A stretch of DNA of 64,000 bases from the NCBI GenBank assembly GCA_046052065.1, contig JBJOND010000002.1, forward strand, positions 31,248 through 95,247. The letters run 5' to 3'. Made by a program: the position numbers and the translations under genes. A model generated the notes under the pieces. That model ran no database searches, was not told the DNA's origin, and saw nothing but the letters and a program-made list of their open reading frames with translations. The stretch is from CAINEC01 sp046052065 (GTDB taxonomy: Bacteria > Bacteroidota > Bacteroidia > AKYH767-A > OLB10). Of the stretch, positions 16,877 to 26,102 are shown in pieces (the stretch's first letter is position 1; each line of letters opens with the position of its first letter).

Positions 16877-17761
16877 TTAATTAAATCTAACTTTTTTCTG
16901 ACGAGCCATCAAGGTGTTTTGTACTAATCCAATAATGGTCATTGGCCCTACACCACCTGGAACTGGAGTAATGTAACTACATTTAGGAGCTACTTCATCA
17001 AAATCAACATCACCCGCTAAACGAAAACCAGACTTTGTAACAGTTGAGGCTATACGCGACATACCAACATCAATTACTACAGCTCCTTCTTTAATCATAT
17101 CTGCTTTTACATATAACGGCTGACCAATAGCTGCAATTACGATATCTCCTTGCTTAATTATTTCAGCGATGTTTGGAGTTTTACTATGACAAATAGTAAC
17201 TGTGCAGTTTCCGGGATATTGATTGCGTGATAACAAAATGGACATCGGAGTGCCTACAATATTACTTCTTCCTATTACCACACAATGCTTACCAACTGTA
17301 TCAATATTATAAGTCTCCAATAATTGCATAATGCCTTTCGGTGTAGCTGGGAGGTAACAAGGCATTTGTTGCGACATACGTCCTACATTAATAGGATGAA
17401 ATCCATCAACATCTTTCTCCGGTAAAATTGCTTCAGTAACACGGTGAACATCGATATGTTTTGGTAATGGAAGCTGAACAATAAATCCATCAACTTCTGG
17501 ATTATTATTTAATTGATGAACTGCATTAAGTAACTCGTCTTCGGAAATAGAAGCATCCAAATGAATCAATGAAGATTCAAATCCGATATCACTACATGTT
17601 TTTATTTTGTTGTTTACGTATGTTTCCGAAGCAGGATCGTTACCAACCAAAATAGCAGCTAAATGAGGAGCGCGTTCACCTCGTTGTTTCATGTCATTTA
17701 CAATAGAAGCTATCTCTAATTTAGTTGCTTCTGCTGTTGCTTTTCCATCAATTAATTTCAT
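16877..17761 (-). CDS. folD: Methylenetetrahydrofolate dehydrogenase / cyclohydrolase
   Basis: This 294-residue bifunctional enzyme oxidises 5,10-methylene-THF to methenyl-THF and hydrolyses this to 10-formyl-THF in one-carbon metabolism. Tyr48-x3-Lys52 (YVNNKIKTC) is the active-site pair, GRSNIVGTPMS is the NADP loop, and DVGMSR and TPVPGGVGPMT are the closing signatures. The length is normal. It leads the folD-queE-ompA run and lies behind the terminator of ffh. Confidence 0.96.
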   Translation of the reverse strand: MKLIDGKATAEATKLEIASIVNDMKQRGERAPHLAAILVGNDPASETYVNNKIKTCSDIGFESSLIHLDASISEDELLNAVHQLNNNPEVDGFIVQLPLPKHIDVHRVTEAILPEKDVDGFHPINVGRMSQQMPCYLPATPKGIMQLLETYNIDTVGKHCVVIGRSNIVGTPMSILLSRNQYPGNCTVTICHSKTPNIAEIIKQGDIVIAAIGQPLYVKADMIKEGAVVIDVGMSRIASTVTKSGFRLAGDVDFDEVAPKCSYITPVPGGVGPMTIIGLVQNTLMARQKKVRFN

Positions 17762-17775
17762 AACCTATCTTTACT

Positions 17776-17811
17776 AAAAAAGTAAAGCGCACATTTGATG
17801 TACGCTTTTAC
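17776..17811 (-). terminator. Terminator of ffh
   Basis: On the minus strand a stem of about 13 bp (17798-17811 with 17782-17794, one bulge and one G-U pair) around a 3-nt loop is followed by a T-run at 17781-17776. It separates ffh from folD. Confidence 0.8.
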
Positions 17812-17823
17812 CTTTGATTTTTA

Positions 17824-19152
17824 TTAGCGACGCGATGGCATGTTTCGCATCATGTTTTGCGCTTGACCTGTCGTAAACATCTTCATCATTTTACGCATGT
17901 CTTCGAATTGTTTTATCAGTCGATTAACATCTTGAATTGACGTTCCGCTTCCTGATGCTATTCTTTTTCGTCTTGTTCCATTTAATACTTCAGGGCGTTC
18001 ACGTTCTTCGGGAGTCATAGAATGAATAATGGCTTCAATTGACTTAAATGAATTCTCATCAACATCAATATCTTTTACCATTTTACCCATTCCTGGAATC
18101 ATTCCCATCAAGTCTTTAATATTCCCCATCTTCTTAATCTGTTGCAACTGCCCTAAGAAATCATTAAAGTTAAATTGGTTCTTTGCAATCTTCTTTTGTA
18201 ATTCTGCAGCTTGCTTCGCATCAAATTGTTCCTGTGCACGCTCAACGAGTGAAACGATATCACCCATACCCAGAATACGATCAGCCATACGCTCTGGATA
18301 AAATACATCCAGCGCTTCCATCTTCTCACCTGTACCTACAAATTTGATTGGCTTATTGACAACTGATTTAATTGATAAAGCAGCTCCACCACGTGTATCA
18401 CCATCCAACTTCGTTAAAACAACTCCATCAAAATTTAATCGATCGTTGAAGGCTTTTGCAGTGTTAACTGCATCCTGCCCTGTCATTGCATCAACTACGA
18501 ATAAAATTTCATCAGGATTAATTCCCGATTTTACTCTCGAAATTTCATCCATCATTTCCTCATCGACAGCTAAACGACCAGCAGTATCAACGATGACTGT
18601 ATTTAATCCTTTGCTCTTTGCATAAGCAACTGCATTTTGTGCAATCTGAACAGGATTTTTATTCTCTACTTCGCTATAAACCTCAACTCCTATTTGCTCT
18701 CCTAAAACTTTAATTTGATCAATCGCAGCAGGACGATAAACGTCACAAGCCACTAATAAAACTGATCGATTTCTTTTTGTTTTTAAATAGTTAGCAAGCT
18801 TACCTGATAAAGTAGTTTTACCAGAACCTTGTAAACCTGACATTAAAATAATCGAAGGATTACTTTTAAGGTTGATATCAGTTGCTTGTCCGCCCATTAA
18901 CGCAGTTAATTCTTCCTGCGTAATCTTTACCATTAATTGTCCTGGAGAAACCGATAAAAGCACATCACGACCTAATGCTTTTTCTTTGACCGTGTCTGTA
19001 AACTGCTTGGCAACTTTATAATTAACATCGGCATCTAAAAGTGCCTTACGGACTTCCTTTAATGTTTCTGCAACATTTATTTCTGTAATTTGTCCTTGCC
19101 CTTTCAGGAGCCTAAACGCCCTATCGAGCTTATCACTTAAATTCTCAAACAT
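17824..19152 (-). CDS. ffh: Signal recognition particle GTPase Ffh
   Basis: This is a 442-residue SRP54 homologue with N domain (about 1-90), G domain with P-loop GLQGSGKTT (about 106-114), DTAGR (about 190-194) and TKLDGDTRGG, and a C-terminal M domain (about 310-442) with the Met-rich stretch GKMVKD...RRKRIASGSG...MMKMF that binds 4.5S RNA and signal peptides. It targets nascent inner-membrane proteins with FtsY. A perfect -7 box TACTTTTG ends 4 nt before the ATG, so the mRNA may be leaderless. The downstream hairpin at 17776 ends the transcript. Confidence 0.97.
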   Translation of the reverse strand: MFENLSDKLDRAFRLLKGQGQITEINVAETLKEVRKALLDADVNYKVAKQFTDTVKEKALGRDVLLSVSPGQLMVKITQEELTALMGGQATDINLKSNPSIILMSGLQGSGKTTLSGKLANYLKTKRNRSVLLVACDVYRPAAIDQIKVLGEQIGVEVYSEVENKNPVQIAQNAVAYAKSKGLNTVIVDTAGRLAVDEEMMDEISRVKSGINPDEILFVVDAMTGQDAVNTAKAFNDRLNFDGVVLTKLDGDTRGGAALSIKSVVNKPIKFVGTGEKMEALDVFYPERMADRILGMGDIVSLVERAQEQFDAKQAAELQKKIAKNQFNFNDFLGQLQQIKKMGNIKDLMGMIPGMGKMVKDIDVDENSFKSIEAIIHSMTPEERERPEVLNGTRRKRIASGSGTSIQDVNRLIKQFEDMRKMMKMFTTGQAQNMMRNMPSRR

Positions 19153-19156
19153 GAGG

Positions 19157-19164
19157 CAAAAGTA
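19157..19164 (-). promoter_or_regulatory. -7 box directly in front of ffh
   Basis: TACTTTTG on the minus strand fits TAnnTTTG exactly; CCTC then separates it from the ATG. The -33 area is T-rich with no clean TTG. Confidence 0.5.
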
Positions 19165-19212
19165 ATAAAATCGAAGGAGCTTAAAAAGAGATTTTGAATC
19201 TAAAAAATAGGT

Positions 19213-21762
19213 TTATCGCTGATCGAATCGGTCGTTCCGTTTAGTCAGTTTTAAATCCTGCAAAACACTTGATTTTACGTTAATTTGAAAATAATAATTC
19301 TGTTGAAATCCAAACGGAACCCAATTTAAACGCATTTCCCAGCAATGTAAATCGCGATAAATACCAAGGGATGTATAGGATAAGTCTTTTTGAATAAAAT
19401 CATACCCCGAATTAAAATTCACTTTCCAAGCTTTTGTTACTTGAATATCACCACTGAAGTTCAATGTTTGTGTTGTTTGATCAGCGGTGGTGAAATTGTT
19501 TTGATAAAACAAACTATACCCAACATAAAGATTAAACGGAACTGTATAGTCGATATAATCTGCTGTGTTTTTATTAATGGTTTGCAATTCCTCCTTGGTT
19601 CCTTTATCTGAACTATAATTCTTTTTATTGTTCATGATAGAAAAGTTCAGCGATAAATTGGCGTTATTCAAATGAGCAAGCTTTCCGTTTTCTTTTAACT
19701 CAAATTGATTGATGCGAGTACCTGCTTCAGTCACAACGTAAGGATCGAATACTCCCGCAAAATTAAAAGTGACTTTATCTAATAGTGTTGTTCTTCCCGA
19801 TACACCTATTGGAGATAGGTTCATAGAGTCAAGGGCAAAATTGTAGTTCATAGAAGCAGCTAAACTTTCAAAAATTTTCAACTTTTTAATTACATCTGAT
19901 GAATCCGTTTTAGTTCGCGTTTTCATCTCAAGGTTGTTATCTAGATTAAATGTTAATAATGATGACTTCCCTGATGCTGGTCCACCATACAAGGCCCCTT
20001 CAAAAATGGAATATTGTCCTGTTCTGCCAGTTGAATCTAACTGAACGGATTTGTAAACACCATAGGATGGGTCAGAAAAATCAGGTCGCCATGAATACCC
20101 AATTACAGGTGTCATAACGTGACGGATAGCTGCAATTTTTCCTTTCTTGAATTGTACTAATCCAAAAATTCTTGTATTTAAATTTGCTGCAAAAGCAAAC
20201 TCACGAGCCGATTTAAATCCAGATAACGTATCTACAACCACCGACTTGGTCTCGGTATCAAAAGATTTTTCAATTGATTTTAAATACCATTTTTCAGAAT
20301 AGGAAATACTCGGACTAACATTAAAATACTTTAGAAAAGTAAAAGAAGTACTTATTGGAATAATATGTTGAATTCCGTAACGCAATTGTTTTAAAGATTC
20401 ATCTCTGAATAGTAATGTATCTTTTGTTGCTATAGAATTCTGGAAGTTAGTTGTATAGCTCACTCCTATTTTTTCATACCATTTCATACTTCCAACTTGT
20501 GTCTTTTTCTTGAATGGTGAAATACGACCAATACCAAAAGTAGCAGATGGAAGACTTACCGAAATATCCTTGGAGGTTGTGTTTTGTGAATGCGACATTC
20601 CTACACTTAAACTGATAGGCTTTCCTACCCACGACTTACTGTAAGCCACAGAAGATGCAAAAGTATTTGTGAGGAAGTTATTGGAGTTAGATAAATTAAA
20701 CCTGTAAAATTCACTTGAACCAGCATTAACACTTGCACTAAAGGAAGTATTCGGTCTGGCTTTCGAATCCTGCGTATGATTCCAGCGAATAAAGAATCCT
20801 TTTTCAGTTCGATAGTCAGGCAATTCTTTCTGACTCACTTTAGTAAATGAATAATTCAAAGAAAGATTTCCAGAATAGTGATAACGATTATTATAATTTG
20901 AAAATGCATTCAATCGGTAACTACCTCGCGAGTAAATATCACCTGTTAATGCTAAATCGAAATAGTCGCTTAATCCAAAGTAATAACCTCCGTTAGTTAG
21001 AAATACTCCCAATTGAACCGATTGTCCATAAGCCGGTATAAGAATTCCAGATGTACGAGCTTTTTTATTGGGAAAGAATCCAAATGGAATAGCAAATGGC
21101 GTAGGCACATCGCCAATTACTAACTCTGCAGGACCTGTTACAATTTTATTATCGGGAATAACTTTAATTTTAGAACTGGCGATATAATAATGTGGTTCTT
21201 CAGCTTCGCAAGTAGTGTAATACCCGTGTTTTATGTAAGTGGTATTGTCTGATTCTTTCTTGACTGTTGATCCATGAATGTAACTATCACCTTGCTGAGT
21301 TGTTATTTCGGTAATGCGTCCCCGTTTGGTATCGAAATTATAACGAATACTATCTGATTTAAATTCATCGTTATTTTGCTTAAAAACAGGATAGTTTACA
21401 GGGTTTCCTAAACTATCTGTTGTCCCACAAGCAAAAAGGTTACGATTGTTAAAGTTGAGTTCAATAAAATCAGCTTTTAAGTCGATATCCTCATAAGTAA
21501 TATGCGCCTTTCCATACATATAAACCTTTTCATTCTCAAGATCATAAACAATTGAATCGAGGGCATCGTATTTCACTTTCGACTTGAAATCGGTTGCTAT
21601 TTGTAATGAATCAACATTAATGCTATCAACGTCAGTTTTGGAAACATTAGTACTATCGGATTGTGCTAACAAAACGTTGCTTATCGTCAGAAAGAAACAT
21701 ACGAAATACCAACATTTTAACGTTGACAAGTTGTAAGATTTAATACGAAACTGCTGTTGCAT
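19213..21762 (-). CDS. lptD: LPS-assembly protein LptD homologue (Bacteroidota type)
   Basis: The protein of about 849 residues places lipopolysaccharide in the outer leaflet of the outer membrane. After the signal segment, the N-terminal region (about 45-190) is an OstA/LptA-like beta-jellyroll (DSIVYDLENEKVYMYGKAHI, YEDIDLKADFIELNF), and the remainder is a large beta-barrel with strands such as FGFQQNYYFQINVKSS at the C-terminus. The in-frame GTG at 21777 is possible, but the ATG at 21762 gives a better start behind the -7 box at 21792-21799. It is divergent from the amidase operon and its 3' end follows the ffh start by 60 nt. Confidence 0.9.
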   Translation of the reverse strand: MQQQFRIKSYNLSTLKCWYFVCFFLTISNVLLAQSDSTNVSKTDVDSINVDSLQIATDFKSKVKYDALDSIVYDLENEKVYMYGKAHITYEDIDLKADFIELNFNNRNLFACGTTDSLGNPVNYPVFKQNNDEFKSDSIRYNFDTKRGRITEITTQQGDSYIHGSTVKKESDNTTYIKHGYYTTCEAEEPHYYIASSKIKVIPDNKIVTGPAELVIGDVPTPFAIPFGFFPNKKARTSGILIPAYGQSVQLGVFLTNGGYYFGLSDYFDLALTGDIYSRGSYRLNAFSNYNNRYHYSGNLSLNYSFTKVSQKELPDYRTEKGFFIRWNHTQDSKARPNTSFSASVNAGSSEFYRFNLSNSNNFLTNTFASSVAYSKSWVGKPISLSVGMSHSQNTTSKDISVSLPSATFGIGRISPFKKKTQVGSMKWYEKIGVSYTTNFQNSIATKDTLLFRDESLKQLRYGIQHIIPISTSFTFLKYFNVSPSISYSEKWYLKSIEKSFDTETKSVVVDTLSGFKSAREFAFAANLNTRIFGLVQFKKGKIAAIRHVMTPVIGYSWRPDFSDPSYGVYKSVQLDSTGRTGQYSIFEGALYGGPASGKSSLLTFNLDNNLEMKTRTKTDSSDVIKKLKIFESLAASMNYNFALDSMNLSPIGVSGRTTLLDKVTFNFAGVFDPYVVTEAGTRINQFELKENGKLAHLNNANLSLNFSIMNNKKNYSSDKGTKEELQTINKNTADYIDYTVPFNLYVGYSLFYQNNFTTADQTTQTLNFSGDIQVTKAWKVNFNSGYDFIQKDLSYTSLGIYRDLHCWEMRLNWVPFGFQQNYYFQINVKSSVLQDLKLTKRNDRFDQR

Positions 21763-21786
21763 TCCTACTTTAAGCACTTAATTTTG
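21757..21786 (+). promoter_or_regulatory. Promoter of the amidase-Hdr-Mla operon
   Basis: TTG (21757-21759), 19 nt, then TAATTTTG (21779-21786), a full match to the Bacteroidota consensus. The ATG at 21808 follows 21 nt later. It overlaps the 5' end of lptD and shows that an in-frame start at 21757 cannot be used. Confidence 0.65.
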
Positions 21787-21791
21787 TTTTG

Positions 21792-21799
21792 CAAAGTTA
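21792..21799 (-). promoter_or_regulatory. -7 box for lptD
   Basis: TAACTTTG on the minus strand, 29 nt before the ATG at 21762. It lies inside the likely 5' leader of the divergent amidase gene. No good -33 TTG. Confidence 0.4.
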
Positions 21800-21807
21800 C
21801 TCATTCC

Positions 21808-23067
21808 ATGGTGAAACGGATATTTACTCTTTTATTTACTTTTTATTTTTCTATTTTTTCATGTTTTTCAGACGTACCAGGTAAGAAAACAGGATATAAA
21901 ATCAGAACTATAGTTATTGATGCTGGTCATGGTGGACATGATACAGGTTGTTTAGGTTCAGACTCCAGAGAAAAGGATGTTGCCCTTAAAATGGCTTTAA
22001 AGTTAGGAAAACTCATAGAGGCTAATTGTCCCGATGTTAATGTGGTTTATACCCGAAAAACAGATGTTTTTATCCCATTAATTGAACGTGCTAATATTGC
22101 AAATAGAGCAAAAGCTGATTTGTTCATATGTATTCACCTGAATTCAGGCCCTAAATCAGCATATGGTGCTGAAACATTTGTAATGGGATTACATAAGTCA
22201 GATGATAATTTAAATGTTGCTAAACGAGAGAATGCGGCTATTTTATTAGAAGATAATTACGAAAGAAACTACGATGGTTTCGACCCTAATTCGCCTGAAG
22301 CAAATATTATTTTTTCGCTTTATCAGAATCAATTTATGCAGCAAAGTTTAAGTTTTGCGGCTAAAATTCAGATGCAGTTTAAGGATAATTCAAAAAGATA
22401 TAGTCGTGGTGTAAAACAAGCGGGTTTTTTAGTTTTATATAAAACAGCGATGCCATCTGTGCTTATTGAAAGTGGATTTTTAACTAATGATGGCGACCAA
22501 CGATTCTTAAGCAGTGATGCCGGGCAGGCAAGTATGGCATCTTCTATTTACAGAGCTTTCAAATCATACAAAGCTGAATTAGAAACTGGTATTGTTATTA
22601 ATGATAAAATTGATATACAAGAAGATAGAGCTGAAGAAAAAGCGGACACTAACAAAAATGATAATAAACCAACTTCGGACAACACAATCAACGATCAGAA
22701 ATCGGATAAAAAAGAAGCTGAAGTAAGCACCGTAATTAAAGTTGTCGATACAACTAAAACTAATAAAGTCGAAAAAACAACTACAAAGACAGATATAGAT
22801 TATTCAAAGATTGCTTTTATTACAATTCAAGTGGGCGCGGTTAAAGAAGGTGGTGCAATTTCGCCTAAGGTCAATGACTTAAAAACTGTTTTTAATATCA
22901 CTTTCGATGATGGTTATACCAGATATTTTGTAGGTCGTTTTTCTACAATTGCTGATGCTAAAGTTCGTCTTGAAAAACTGAAAGAAGCTGGATTTGAAGA
23001 TGCATTTATGACAGCTTATGATCAGCTTGTAAAAGTAAAATGCTCTGATGTTCAGAATAAGAAGTAG
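21808..23067 (+). CDS. N-acetylmuramoyl-L-alanine amidase (Amidase_3) with SPOR-like C-terminus
   Basis: A 419-residue periplasmic amidase that cuts the bond between MurNAc and the stem peptide. The signal peptide is short (about 1-21). Zinc ligands and the catalytic Glu are visible: His41 (DAGHGG), Glu55 (REKD), His110 (CIHLN) and Glu221 (LIESGFL). A low-complexity Lys/Asp/Thr linker (about 265-330) leads to an about 80-residue SPOR-like domain (FITIQVGAV...TRYFVGRFSTIADAKVRL) that should bind denuded glycan at the division site. The start at 21808 is chosen by the promoter and the signal peptide. It heads a plus-strand block with two Fe-S proteins and MlaEFD. Confidence 0.93.
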   Translation: MVKRIFTLLFTFYFSIFSCFSDVPGKKTGYKIRTIVIDAGHGGHDTGCLGSDSREKDVALKMALKLGKLIEANCPDVNVVYTRKTDVFIPLIERANIANRAKADLFICIHLNSGPKSAYGAETFVMGLHKSDDNLNVAKRENAAILLEDNYERNYDGFDPNSPEANIIFSLYQNQFMQQSLSFAAKIQMQFKDNSKRYSRGVKQAGFLVLYKTAMPSVLIESGFLTNDGDQRFLSSDAGQASMASSIYRAFKSYKAELETGIVINDKIDIQEDRAEEKADTNKNDNKPTSDNTINDQKSDKKEAEVSTVIKVVDTTKTNKVEKTTTKTDIDYSKIAFITIQVGAVKEGGAISPKVNDLKTVFNITFDDGYTRYFVGRFSTIADAKVRLEKLKEAGFEDAFMTAYDQLVKVKCSDVQNKK

Positions 23068-23196
23068 TTTTCGATTGATTTTTATTATCCAAAAACCACT
23101 GATTTAATCAACATTTTTTTGCTTAAAAATAACTTTCAATTTTAAAATTTGTTTGCTTGAATATTATTACTTTGCAAGAGTTGAAATTTATTGATT

Positions 23197-24510
23197 ATGA
23201 TAGCTAATATTCTGTTTGTTTTATTGCTGATTGCTGGCGTTGGTTTGTTTACAAAAAAAATCAGATCGGTTATTCGAAATATTAAACTGGGTCAGGATAT
23301 CGACCTTAGCGACCGACCAATGGAGCGTTTGCAAACTATGATTCGTGTGGCTCTTGGTCAATCGAAGATGGGTAGTCGTCCAGTGGCTGCTTTCTTTCAT
23401 GTTATTTTATATGTTGGATTTATTATCATCAATATAGAAGTCATAGAAATTATTATTGATGGAATCTTTGGTACGCACAGAGTATTATCCTTTTTAGGTA
23501 GCTTTTATAATTTCCTTATTGGCTCATTTGAATATCTTGCCTTCTTAGTATTGATTGCTTGTTTTGTTTTTCTATCAAGAAGAAATATTATAAAGCTTAA
23601 ACGTTTCCACATGAAGGAAATGACGAAATGGCCTAAGTCGGATGCAAACATCATTCTATTCGTTGAAATATTTTTAATGTCAGCTTTCTTAATCATGAAT
23701 GCTTGTGATTTTAAACTTCAGTTATTACAATCGGAACATTATTTCAAGGGTGAGATTGTAGGTGCATTTCCTATTTCATCTTTTCTAATTTCATTTTTAC
23801 CAAGTGATGTATCATCATTAGTATTTATTGAGCGTTTTTGTTGGTGGTTTCATATCATCGGAATTTTAGCTTTCCTAAATTACGTTCCGTACTCGAAGCA
23901 TTTTCATATCATGTTAGCTTTTCCAAATACCTATTACAGCAAGTTAACGCCTAAAGGGCAGTTTTCGAATATGGAGAGTGTAACGAATGAAGTGAAATTG
24001 ATGCTTGATCCGAGTGCTGTTCCCCCTCCTGCTGATGCACCTCCTGCTCGTTTTGGTGCAAAGGATGTTCAGGATTTAACCTGGAAACAATTAATGGATT
24101 CTTATTCGTGTACGGAATGTGGCCGCTGTACCTCTGCTTGTCCTGCCAACTTAACAGGTAAACTTCTTTCTCCTCGTAAGATAATGATGGATACACGTGA
24201 CCGTTTGGAAGAAGTTGGAAAAAACATGGATCAGCATGGTGCCGATTATAAAGACGAGAAATCTCTGTTGGGAAGTTATATTACAGAAGAGGAATTATGG
24301 GCTTGCACAAGTTGTAATGCATGTACAGAAGCTTGCCCTGTGAATATTGATCCATTATCAATCATCATCGACATGAGAAGATATTTAGTGATGGAACAAT
24401 CAACAGCACCGGCTGAATTGCAAGGTATGTTTTCGAAGATTGAAAACAACGGAGCTCCTTGGCAGTTTCCTGCATCCGACCGAATGAATTGGACAAAAGA
24501 TGAAAATTAA
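23197..24510 (+). CDS. Membrane-bound 4Fe-4S protein, HdrC/GlpC-like
   Basis: This protein of about 437 residues has an N-terminal membrane part with five or so helices (near 2-22, 60-85, 100-125, 150-175, 205-235) of the NarI/DsrM-like type, then a cytoplasmic ferredoxin region with two cluster motifs, CTECGRCTSACP and CTSCNACTEACP. It resembles the membrane-bound HdrC-like or 'reductase-ferredoxin' subunits that pass electrons between menaquinone and a CCG-domain subunit. ATG at 23197 is preferred over the TTG two codons earlier. The next gene, 21 nt downstream, codes for the matching CCG subunit. Substrate unknown. Confidence 0.82.
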   Translation: MIANILFVLLLIAGVGLFTKKIRSVIRNIKLGQDIDLSDRPMERLQTMIRVALGQSKMGSRPVAAFFHVILYVGFIIINIEVIEIIIDGIFGTHRVLSFLGSFYNFLIGSFEYLAFLVLIACFVFLSRRNIIKLKRFHMKEMTKWPKSDANIILFVEIFLMSAFLIMNACDFKLQLLQSEHYFKGEIVGAFPISSFLISFLPSDVSSLVFIERFCWWFHIIGILAFLNYVPYSKHFHIMLAFPNTYYSKLTPKGQFSNMESVTNEVKLMLDPSAVPPPADAPPARFGAKDVQDLTWKQLMDSYSCTECGRCTSACPANLTGKLLSPRKIMMDTRDRLEEVGKNMDQHGADYKDEKSLLGSYITEEELWACTSCNACTEACPVNIDPLSIIIDMRRYLVMEQSTAPAELQGMFSKIENNGAPWQFPASDRMNWTKDEN

Positions 24511-24531
24511 TTAACCACTGCGAATAAAAAA

Positions 24532-25323
24532 ATGGAAAAATTAGTTGTACCAACAATGGCCGAGATGATGGCTAAAGGAGAAAAACCAGAAGTTTTATTT
24601 TGGGTGGGATGCGCAGGTAGTTTTGATGACCGTGCAAAAAAAGTAACTAAAGCAGTTGCTAAAATATTACAACATACAGGAGTTAATTTCGCTGTATTAG
24701 GTACCGAAGAAAGCTGTACTGGTGATCCTGCCAAACGTGCAGGACATGAATTTTTGTTTCAGATGCAAGCCATGAGTAATGTGATGGTACTTAACGGCTA
24801 CGAAGTAACAAAGATTGTTACAGCTTGTCCGCATTGCTTCAATACAATAAAGAACGAATACCCTGCCCTCGGTGGAAACTATGAAGTAGTTCATCACTCG
24901 CAATTATTACAACAATTAATTGACAACGGAAGATTAAAAGTAGAAGGCGGTAGTTTTCAAGGTAAGAAAATAACTTTCCATGACCCATGTTATTTAGGCC
25001 GTGCGAATGGAGAATACGAAGCTCCCCGTTCTGTTATTCAGAAGTTAGATATTTATTTTACTGAAATGAAACGTAGTCGTGCAAACGGATTATGTTGTGG
25101 CGCTGGTGGTGCACAAATGTTTAAAGAACCTGAAAATGGTAATAAAGACATTAACATCGAACGTGCTGAAGAAGCATTACAATTAAACCCTGAAATAATT
25201 GCTGTTGGCTGTCCGTTTTGTATGACCATGCTTTCGGATGGTGTAAAGAATTTTAATAAAGAGCATGATGTTCAGGTTAAAGACATTGCTGAAATGATTG
25301 CTGAAGCAATTGATATAAAATAA
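24532..25323 (+). CDS. CCG-domain (HdrB/LutA-like) Fe-S oxidoreductase subunit
   Basis: A 263-residue cytoplasmic protein with two cysteine-rich CCG domains. The first has VGCAGSFDDR, EESCTGDPAKR and TACPHCFN; the second has HDPCYLGRANGEYE, GLCCGAGGAQMF and VGCPFCMTML. In heterodisulfide reductase such domains hold an unusual [4Fe-4S] cluster that acts on disulfides. Together with the preceding membrane Fe-S protein it could be a quinone-linked reductase. It is separated from the mlaE-like gene by only 3 nt, so all are probably one operon. Confidence 0.85.
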   Translation: MEKLVVPTMAEMMAKGEKPEVLFWVGCAGSFDDRAKKVTKAVAKILQHTGVNFAVLGTEESCTGDPAKRAGHEFLFQMQAMSNVMVLNGYEVTKIVTACPHCFNTIKNEYPALGGNYEVVHHSQLLQQLIDNGRLKVEGGSFQGKKITFHDPCYLGRANGEYEAPRSVIQKLDIYFTEMKRSRANGLCCGAGGAQMFKEPENGNKDINIERAEEALQLNPEIIAVGCPFCMTMLSDGVKNFNKEHDVQVKDIAEMIAEAIDIK

Positions 25324-25326
25324 CGA

Positions 25327-26100
25327 ATGGATAATCAACAAACAGGTTATAAGCATTTCATTGAGGAAGTTGGAAATATTTCTGCTTTCACATGGAAGTT
25401 TATTAAAGCCTTTTTTAATCGTAAACAAGAATGGAAAGAAATTATCCGTCAGTGTTACATTATCGGTTATCAGTCGATGCCATTAGTAGGAATCACCGCT
25501 TTTATTATGGGATTGGTTTTAACTGTTCAATCGCGACCTACACTCGAAGAATTTGGTGCTGTTAGTTATCTGCCAGCTATGGTTGCATTATCAATGGTTC
25601 GTGAAATTGGTCCTGTAGTTACAGCATTAATTTGTGCTGGTAAAATTGGCTCTAGTATAGGTGCTGAATTGGGTTCTATGCGCGTGACAGAACAGATTGA
25701 CGCAATGGAAGTATCAGGAACAAATCCGTTTAGGTATTTAGTTGTAACACGCGTAACGGCTTGTATTTTTATGTTACCTGTTTTGGTAGTTGTTGCAGAT
25801 GGGATTTCATTGTATGCTTCTTATTTAGGCGTTAATTTAAAAGGAGTTTTAACTTGGAATTTGTATTACCATCAAGTTTTTGAATCGTTATCATTCTCTG
25901 ATATTTTGCCAGCATACATCAAGACCTATTTCTTCGGTTTAGCAATTGGAATTATTGGATGTTATAAAGGATACTACTCAAATAAAGGAACAGAAGGTGT
26001 AGGAATAGCAGCCAACTCTGCAGTAGTTGTTTCATCGTTAGTTGTATTTATTATGGATTTAATTGCAGTTCAAATCGCAGACATGTTAGGATATACTTAA
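25327..26100 (+). CDS. mlaE: MlaE/YrbE-type lipid-transport permease
   Basis: A 257-residue integral membrane protein of the MlaE family, with five or so transmembrane helices and the family core SMVREIGPVVTALICAGKIG followed by GSMRVTEQIDAMEV. It forms the transmembrane part of an ABC system that moves phospholipids between inner and outer membranes with MlaF and MlaD, both of which follow. It starts 3 nt after the CCG subunit and stops 2 nt before mlaF. Confidence 0.93.
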   Translation: MDNQQTGYKHFIEEVGNISAFTWKFIKAFFNRKQEWKEIIRQCYIIGYQSMPLVGITAFIMGLVLTVQSRPTLEEFGAVSYLPAMVALSMVREIGPVVTALICAGKIGSSIGAELGSMRVTEQIDAMEVSGTNPFRYLVVTRVTACIFMLPVLVVVADGISLYASYLGVNLKGVLTWNLYYHQVFESLSFSDILPAYIKTYFFGLAIGIIGCYKGYYSNKGTEGVGIAANSAVVVSSLVVFIMDLIAVQIADMLGYT

Positions 26101-26102
26101 TC

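Noticed and set aside
24191..24206. An ACGTG-containing word as a parS candidate
   Set aside because: It lies inside the Fe-S gene, is not palindromic over 16 bases, and is distant from parAB.
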